Part shown: positions 5,912 to 10,797 of the stretch, in pieces
How positions within the stretch are numbered: the first letter of the stretch is position 1
Layout of the letters: each line of letters opens with the position of its first letter
NCBI GenBank assembly: GCA_033722135.1
Contig: JAWVZO010000080.1
Coordinates: forward strand, 1 to 10,797
Reading direction: 5' to 3'
DNA: 10,797 nt
Source of the DNA: QNFN01 sp033722135
GTDB taxonomy: Bacteria; Pseudomonadota; Gammaproteobacteria; QNFN01
Translations under genes and position numbers: made by a program
The notes under the pieces: model-generated
Told to the model about the DNA's origin: nothing
Database searches by the model: none
Seen by the model: only the letters and a program-made list of their open reading frames with translations

Positions 5912-7348
5912 TCAGTTGATCGCGGCCAGGCACAAGGCCATCAGTCCGCCGGGAAAGATCCCCAGCAGGAGGACCGCCAAGCCGTTCATCGACAGCGCCA
6001 GGCGCAGGTCGGGCGCGCTGGTCAGGGGAGCGCGGTCCTGGACCTCGTCGAAGTACATCAGCTTGACGATGCGCAGGTAGTAGAAGGCGCCCACCACCGA
6101 CAGCAGCACGGCGACGATGGCCAGCCAGACCATGTCGATCTGCACCACCGCCTGCAGCACCACGAGCTTGGCGTAGAAGCCGACGGTCGGCGGGACACCG
6201 GCCATCGAGAAGATCACCAGCAGCATCATGAACGCGAACCAGGGGCTGCGCTCGTTGAGGCCGCGGAAGTCGTCCAGGTTATCCGCCTCGAACCCCTTGC
6301 GGGCCAGCAGCAGGATCATGCCGAAGCCGCCGAGGGCCATCAGCGCGTAGGTCACGGCGTAGAACATCGCCCCGGCGTAACCCTCCGGCGTGCCGGCCAG
6401 AACGCCCAGCAGGATGAACCCGACGTGCGAGATGGTCGAGTAGGCGAACATGCGCTTGAGGTTGGTCTGCGCGATGGCGACCACGTTGCCGAGCACCAGG
6501 GAGAGCACCGCCAGGACCACGAGCATCTGCTGCCAGTCACCGTGCAGCGGGGCGAGCCCCTCGGCGAGCACGCGCATGGTCATCGCGAACGCGGCGATCT
6601 TGGGCGCGGTACCGACGAAGACGGTCACGGCCGTCGGCGCGCCGTGGTAGACGTCGGGCAGGTACATGTGGAAAGGCACGGCACCGAGCTTGAAGGCCAG
6701 CCCTGCGACGACGAAGGCGATGCCGAAGACCAGCACGGGATCGCCATGGTCGACCTCGGCGAGACGCTCGGAGAGGACCGCAAGGTCGAGCGTTCCGGTC
6801 GCGCCGTAGAGCATCGAGATGCCGTAGAGGAGCAGGCCGGAGGCCAGCGCGCCGAGCACGAAGTACTTCATCGCCGCCTCGGTCGCCGGCAGCGAGTCAC
6901 GATCGTAGGCGACCATGGCGTAGAGCGACAGCGACAGCAGCTCGAGGCCGAGGTAGACGGTGAGCAGGTTGTGCGCCGACACCATCACCATCATCCCGAG
7001 CACGCCGAACAGCCCGGTTACGTGGAATTCGCCGGTAAACAGGTTCCGGTCCCGCAGGTACTCCTTCGAGTAGAGAAACACGCCGAACGCCATCAGGTAG
7101 ATGAACGCCTTGAGCACGTCGCCCATGGCATCGCGGATGAAGCTCCCGGAGAAGGTCAGCTGCGGCTCGACGGGCATGCCACCGAGCGTGGCCAGCGCGG
7201 CGACCACCAGCGTCAGCTGGGTCAGCAGGTAGGTCAGGCCGCGCCGCTCCTCGGCGATGTAGAGGTCGATGACGAGGATGGCGCAGGCCATCGTCAGCAC
7301 GATGATCTCGGGTAGCGCCGGGGCGAATGCGGGGATCTGGAAACTCAT
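5912..7348 (-). CDS. nuoN: NADH-quinone oxidoreductase subunit N
   Basis: NuoN is the antiporter-like membrane subunit closest to the quinone module of the three in complex I, and it carries one proton channel in the cytoplasmic membrane. The product has 478 residues (E. coli 485) and is strongly hydrophobic throughout, as expected for about 14 membrane helices. Family residues are present: Glu136 in LGLELLSLSLYAMVAY, Lys220 in FKLGAVPFHMYLPDVYHGAP, Lys250 in TAPK, and Lys394 in VGFYAKL. The segment LKRMFAYSTISHVGF lies at 297-311. The start at 7348 has AGGAA six bases upstream. The gene follows nuoM by 27 bases and is the last nuo gene, as usual. No terminator with a U-tract follows; the gap to the tRNA gene is 67 bases and holds the tRNA promoter. 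Confidence 0.98.
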   Translation of the reverse strand: MSFQIPAFAPALPEIIVLTMACAILVIDLYIAEERRGLTYLLTQLTLVVAALATLGGMPVEPQLTFSGSFIRDAMGDVLKAFIYLMAFGVFLYSKEYLRDRNLFTGEFHVTGLFGVLGMMVMVSAHNLLTVYLGLELLSLSLYAMVAYDRDSLPATEAAMKYFVLGALASGLLLYGISMLYGATGTLDLAVLSERLAEVDHGDPVLVFGIAFVVAGLAFKLGAVPFHMYLPDVYHGAPTAVTVFVGTAPKIAAFAMTMRVLAEGLAPLHGDWQQMLVVLAVLSLVLGNVVAIAQTNLKRMFAYSTISHVGFILLGVLAGTPEGYAGAMFYAVTYALMALGGFGMILLLARKGFEADNLDDFRGLNERSPWFAFMMLLVIFSMAGVPPTVGFYAKLVVLQAVVQIDMVWLAIVAVLLSVVGAFYYLRIVKLMYFDEVQDRAPLTSAPDLRLALSMNGLAVLLLGIFPGGLMALCLAAIN

Positions 7349-7375
7349 CGTCGGTTCCTGTCGCGAAGCGGGCGG

Positions 7376-8890
7376 TCAGAGCTTCGACTGGACTACGTGC
7401 TGGACGAGGTTGTCGATGCTGGCGTGCATGACGTCGACCAGGGGAGCGGGCCACAGGCCCAGGGCGAGCACCGCGATGGCGAGCACGCCGAGGATGACCG
7501 TCTCGCGGGCGTTGATGTCCTTCAGCGTGGCGACACCCTCGTGGCGCACCTCGCCGAAGATCACCCGCTTGACCAGCCACAGCGTGTAGGCGGCCCCCAG
7601 GATCAGGGTCATCGCGGCGAGGAAGGCGAACCAGAAGTTGGCCTTGAAGCTCGACAGGATGACCATGAACTCGCCGACGAAGCCCGAGGTCCCGGGTAAG
7701 CCGGCGTTGGCCATCGCGAACAGCACCATGAACCCGGCGAACAGCGGCATGGTGTGGACCACCCCGCCGTAATCGGCGATCTGCCTGCTGTGCAGCCGGT
7801 CGTACATGACGCCGACGCAGAGGAAGAGCGCGCCGGAGATGAAGCCGTGCGAGACCATCTGCACCATGCCGCCCTCGATGCCGAGCTGGGCGCCCTGGGT
7901 CGAGCCGGTCCGCTCGAGGATGCCGAACACGACGAAGAAGCCGAGCGTGACGAAGCCCATGTGGGCGATCGACGAGTAGGCGATCAGCTTCTTCATGTCC
8001 TTCTGGACCAGCGCGACCAGGCCGATATAGACCACCGCGATCAGCGACAGCGAGATCACCAGCCAGTCGAGGCTGTGACTGGCATCGGGGGTGATCGGCA
8101 GGCTGAAGCGCAGGAAACCGTAGCCGCCGAGCTTCAGCAGGATGGCCGCCAGGATCACCGAGCCCCCGGTCGGGGCCTCGACGTGGGCGTCCGGGAGCCA
8201 GGTATGCACCGGCCACATCGGCACCTTGACCCCGAACGCGATCAGGAATGCGAGGAAGATCAGCACCTGCGCGCCCATTGCCAGCGGCAGGGCGTGGAAG
8301 TCGAGGATCGCGAAGCTGCCCGCCTGCATGTACATGTAGATCAGCGCGACCAGCATGAACACCGAGCCGAAGAAGGTATAGAGGAAGAACTTGATGGTCG
8401 CGTAGACGCGCCGCGGGCCGCCCCAGATGCCGATGATCAGGAACATCGGGATCAGCATCGCCTCCCAGAAAACGTAGAAGAGGATCGCGTCGAGGGCGGA
8501 GAAGACGCCGATCATCAGCCCTTCCATGATCAGGAACGCGCCCATGTACTGCGCGACGCGCTTCTGGATCACCTCCCATCCGGCCAGCACGACGAGGACG
8601 GTGGTGAACGTGGTCAGCAGGATCAGCGGCATCGAGATGCCGTCGACACCGAGGTAGTACTCGATGCTGAAGCGCTGGATCCAGGCGCTGCGCTCGACGA
8701 ACTGCATCGCCGCCGTGGAGGTATCGAATCCGGAGAAGAGCGGCAGGCTCGCGACGAAGGTCAGGATCGAGACCACCAGGGCGAGCCGGCGCGTGCGCTC
8801 GGCCTGGGCGTCGCCCGAGGCGAGCACCAGGAAACCGCCGACGATCGGCAACCAGATGCAGAGGCTAAGAATGGGGAACCCAGCAGACAT
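7376..8890 (-). CDS. nuoM: NADH-quinone oxidoreductase subunit M
   Basis: NuoM is the middle antiporter-like subunit of the complex I membrane arm and one of its proton channels. The product has 504 residues, close to the 509 of E. coli, and forms about 14 predicted membrane helices. Key residues are visible: Glu143 in FYVFWEAMLIPMFLIIG, Lys222 in FGVKVPMWPVHTWLPDAHVE, Lys253 in ILLKLGGYGFLRF, Lys300/Lys301 in KDMKKLIAYSSIAHMGF, and Glu407 in GTSGFVGEF. These match the channel positions described for E. coli NuoM. The ATG at 8890 has GAGGAA eight bases upstream. It lies 22 bases after nuoL and 27 before nuoN, so the three form one tight transcription unit. Confidence 0.98.
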   Translation of the reverse strand: MSAGFPILSLCIWLPIVGGFLVLASGDAQAERTRRLALVVSILTFVASLPLFSGFDTSTAAMQFVERSAWIQRFSIEYYLGVDGISMPLILLTTFTTVLVVLAGWEVIQKRVAQYMGAFLIMEGLMIGVFSALDAILFYVFWEAMLIPMFLIIGIWGGPRRVYATIKFFLYTFFGSVFMLVALIYMYMQAGSFAILDFHALPLAMGAQVLIFLAFLIAFGVKVPMWPVHTWLPDAHVEAPTGGSVILAAILLKLGGYGFLRFSLPITPDASHSLDWLVISLSLIAVVYIGLVALVQKDMKKLIAYSSIAHMGFVTLGFFVVFGILERTGSTQGAQLGIEGGMVQMVSHGFISGALFLCVGVMYDRLHSRQIADYGGVVHTMPLFAGFMVLFAMANAGLPGTSGFVGEFMVILSSFKANFWFAFLAAMTLILGAAYTLWLVKRVIFGEVRHEGVATLKDINARETVILGVLAIAVLALGLWPAPLVDVMHASIDNLVQHVVQSKL

Positions 8891-8912
8891 CGTTTTCGTT
8901 CCTCTTCCCCGT

Positions 8913-10797
8913 TCAGCCGAACGCGAACCAGCCGATCAGCACGAGCATGCCGATGACCATGGCGAAGGCGTAGTGGTACAGGTAGCCGGATTGCAGGAGG
9001 CGGGCGACGCCGGCGAACCAGCCGATGGCGTTCGCCGAGCCGTTGATCACCAGGCCGTCGATCAGGCCGACGTCGCCGCTCTGCCACAGGCGGTTGCCGA
9101 TTCCCCGGCCGCCGCCGGCGAACACCGCCTCGTTGAAGTCGTCGAAGCCGTACTTGTTGAGGAGCAGCGCGTGCAGGCGCGGGAAGCGCCGCGCCGCCGC
9201 CTCGGCGATCTTCGGGCGCACCATGTAGACGTACCAGGCGGTCGCCAGGCCGGCCATCGCGAGCCAGAACGGCGGCTGCATCATCCCGTGCAGCATGAAG
9301 GCGAAGGCGCCGTGGAAATCGGCACCGATCTCGCCGAGCACGTCGTGCGCGGGCAGCACGAATATCGCCTCGCCGAAGTAGCCGCCGAACAGTGCCGGGC
9401 CGACGGTCAGGTAGCCGATGATCACCGACGGGATCGCCAGCAGGACCAGCGGCACGGTGACCACCGCGGGCGTCTCGTGCAGGTGGGATCGGGTGTGCTC
9501 GTCCATCCGCTCCTCGGTGTGGAAGACGAGGAAGAACATGCGGAAGCTGTACAGCGCGGTGATGAACACGCCGGTCAGCACGGCCGCGTAGGCGATCCCC
9601 GAGCCCGGAAGCGTCGAGTGGTGGACCGCCTCGATGATGCCGTCCTTGGAGAAGAACCCGGAGAAGCCGGGGAAGCCGATCAGCGCCAGCGAGCCGATCA
9701 GCGAGGTCCAGTAGGTGATCGGCATGTACTTGCGCAGGCCGCCCATCTTGCGGATGTCCTGCTCGTGGTGCATGGCGATGATCACCGACCCGGCGGCGAG
9801 GAACAGCAGAGCCTTGAAGAAGGCGTGGGTCATCAGGTGGAAGATCGCCGCCGAGTAGGCCGACGCGCCGAGCGCGACGGTCATGTAGCCGAGCTGGGAC
9901 AGCGTCGAGTAGGCGACCACCCGCTTGATGTCGTTCTGCACCACGCCGAGCAGGCCCATGAAGAAGGCGGTGATCGCGCCGATGATCATGACCACGCTGA
10001 GTGCGGTCTCGCTGAACTCGAACAGCGGGGACATGCGCGCGACCATGAAGATGCCCGCGGTGACCATGGTGGCCGCATGGATCAGCGCGGAGATCGGCGT
10101 CGGACCCTCCATCGAGTCGGGCAGCCAGACGTGCAGCGGGGCCTGCGCCGATTTGCCCATCGCGCCGATGAACAACAGGATGCAGATCAGGGTCAGGATC
10201 GACCAGTCGTAACCCGGGATGACGCCGATGGTCTCGCCGACCAGGCCCGGTGCGGCGGCGAACACCTCGGCGTAGTCGAGGGTGTTGGTGTACATCAGCA
10301 CCGCGGCGATGCCGAGCAGGAAGCCGAAGTCACCGACCCGGTTGACCAGAAACGCCTTGAGGTTGGCGTAGATCGCCGACTCGCGCACCGACCAGAAACC
10401 GATCAGCAGGTAGGAGACCAGGCCGACCGCCTCCCAGCCGAAGAACAGCTGGAGGAAGTTGTTCGCCATCACCAGCATCAGCATCGAGAAGGTGAACAGC
10501 GAGATGTAGGCGAAGAAGCGCTGGTAGCTGTTGCGTCCCGCGAGGCTCTCCTCCGGCCAGTTGTGCTCGTCGTCGGCCATGTAGCCGATGGTGTAGATGT
10601 GCACCATCAGCGAGACGAAGGTGACCACGCCCATCATCAGCACGGTCAGGCGATCGACCAGGAAGCCGATCTCGAACCGGATCCCGTCGCTGACCATCCA
10701 GGTGTAGACCGCCTCGTTGTAGGTCGCCCCGCCCTCCAGCACGATGTGCTTGAAGACGACGAAGGAGAGCACCGTGGAGACGGCGACCGCACCGATG
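8913..10797 (-). CDS. nuoL: NADH-quinone oxidoreductase subunit L (partial, N-terminus outside window)
   Basis: NuoL is the distal antiporter-like subunit of complex I; its C-terminal lateral helix runs along the membrane arm and ties NuoL, NuoM and NuoN together. The window holds 627 residues, read in frame from 10796 to the stop at 8913, and the true start lies beyond the right edge. By comparison with E. coli NuoL (613 residues) perhaps 20-40 residues are missing. A GTG at 10772 is in frame but is internal. Numbered from the first whole codon here, the channel residues are Glu122 (FFGWEAVGLVSYLL), Lys215 (MGKSAQAPLHVWLPDSMEGP), His240 (LIHAATMVTAG), Lys328 (HAFFKALLF) and Lys384-Asp385 (GFFSKDGI). 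The loop near residues 72-90 is longer than in E. coli by roughly a dozen residues. The gene ends 22 bases before nuoM. Confidence 0.98.
   Translation of the reverse strand, partial: IGAVAVSTVLSFVVFKHIVLEGGATYNEAVYTWMVSDGIRFEIGFLVDRLTVLMMGVVTFVSLMVHIYTIGYMADDEHNWPEESLAGRNSYQRFFAYISLFTFSMLMLVMANNFLQLFFGWEAVGLVSYLLIGFWSVRESAIYANLKAFLVNRVGDFGFLLGIAAVLMYTNTLDYAEVFAAAPGLVGETIGVIPGYDWSILTLICILLFIGAMGKSAQAPLHVWLPDSMEGPTPISALIHAATMVTAGIFMVARMSPLFEFSETALSVVMIIGAITAFFMGLLGVVQNDIKRVVAYSTLSQLGYMTVALGASAYSAAIFHLMTHAFFKALLFLAAGSVIIAMHHEQDIRKMGGLRKYMPITYWTSLIGSLALIGFPGFSGFFSKDGIIEAVHHSTLPGSGIAYAAVLTGVFITALYSFRMFFLVFHTEERMDEHTRSHLHETPAVVTVPLVLLAIPSVIIGYLTVGPALFGGYFGEAIFVLPAHDVLGEIGADFHGAFAFMLHGMMQPPFWLAMAGLATAWYVYMVRPKIAEAAARRFPRLHALLLNKYGFDDFNEAVFAGGGRGIGNRLWQSGDVGLIDGLVINGSANAIGWFAGVARLLQSGYLYHYAFAMVIGMLVLIGWFAFG

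Noticed and set aside
6897..8579. A 560-codon minus-strand open frame spanning nuoM and nuoN in another frame
   Set aside because: It bridges two certain genes out of frame and is Arg/Ala/Gly/Pro-rich, a frame-shift shadow of GC-rich coding sequence. Both nuoM and nuoN are intact in their own frames, so no frameshift need be invoked.
7754..8956. A 400-codon plus-strand open frame opposite nuoM
   Set aside because: It has the same His/Asp/Gln/Glu-rich antisense signature of membrane-protein codons and no known motif.

Overview
The window is a compact, GC-rich (roughly two thirds G+C), almost wholly coding stretch of a bacterial chromosome. Every supported gene lies on the minus strand, so transcription runs from high to low coordinates. 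Protein sequences and gene order point to a gammaproteobacterium, perhaps of the Chromatiales/Ectothiorhodospiraceae type. The evidence is a nuo operon ending in nuoL-nuoM-nuoN followed by initiator tRNA-fMet, rimP, nusA, infB, rbfA and truB, an IF2 with two N-terminal domains and a charged linker, and a NusA with the two C-terminal acidic repeats typical of that class. The lineage is an inference from sequence feel and synteny; no search was run.

Region 1 (10797 down to 5912) is the end of the respiratory complex I operon. It holds nuoL (its N-terminus lies outside the window), nuoM and nuoN, separated by 22 and 27 bases. These three antiporter-like membrane subunits form the distal proton-pumping arm of NADH:quinone oxidoreductase. 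All the conserved proton-channel Glu and Lys residues I looked for are present.

Region 2 (5911 to 5639) is the regulatory junction. It contains a promoter with a very good -10 box (TACAAT), an inverted repeat that encloses the -35 element, an initiator tRNA gene with an unusual U1xU72 mismatch, and two successive intrinsic terminator hairpins before rimP. I found no clear promoter between the tRNA and rimP, so the translation genes probably depend on read-through of both terminators.

Region 3 (5638 to 1) is the transcription/translation operon. RimP and RbfA mature the 30S subunit, NusA controls RNA polymerase pausing, termination and antitermination, IF2 places fMet-tRNA on the ribosome, and TruB makes pseudouridine 55 in tRNA. 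rimP and nusA overlap by four bases, and the other gaps are 23 to 49 bases. The initiator tRNA and its partner IF2 are thus encoded in one transcription unit. truB runs off the left edge.

I see no mobile element, CRISPR array, phage gene or undescribed system. This is housekeeping DNA, and the points of interest are small: the tandem terminators, the tRNA mismatch, the inverted repeat over the promoter, and a possible internal IF2 start. Very long plus-strand open frames lie opposite infB, nusA, nuoN and nuoM, but I judge them to be composition artefacts.
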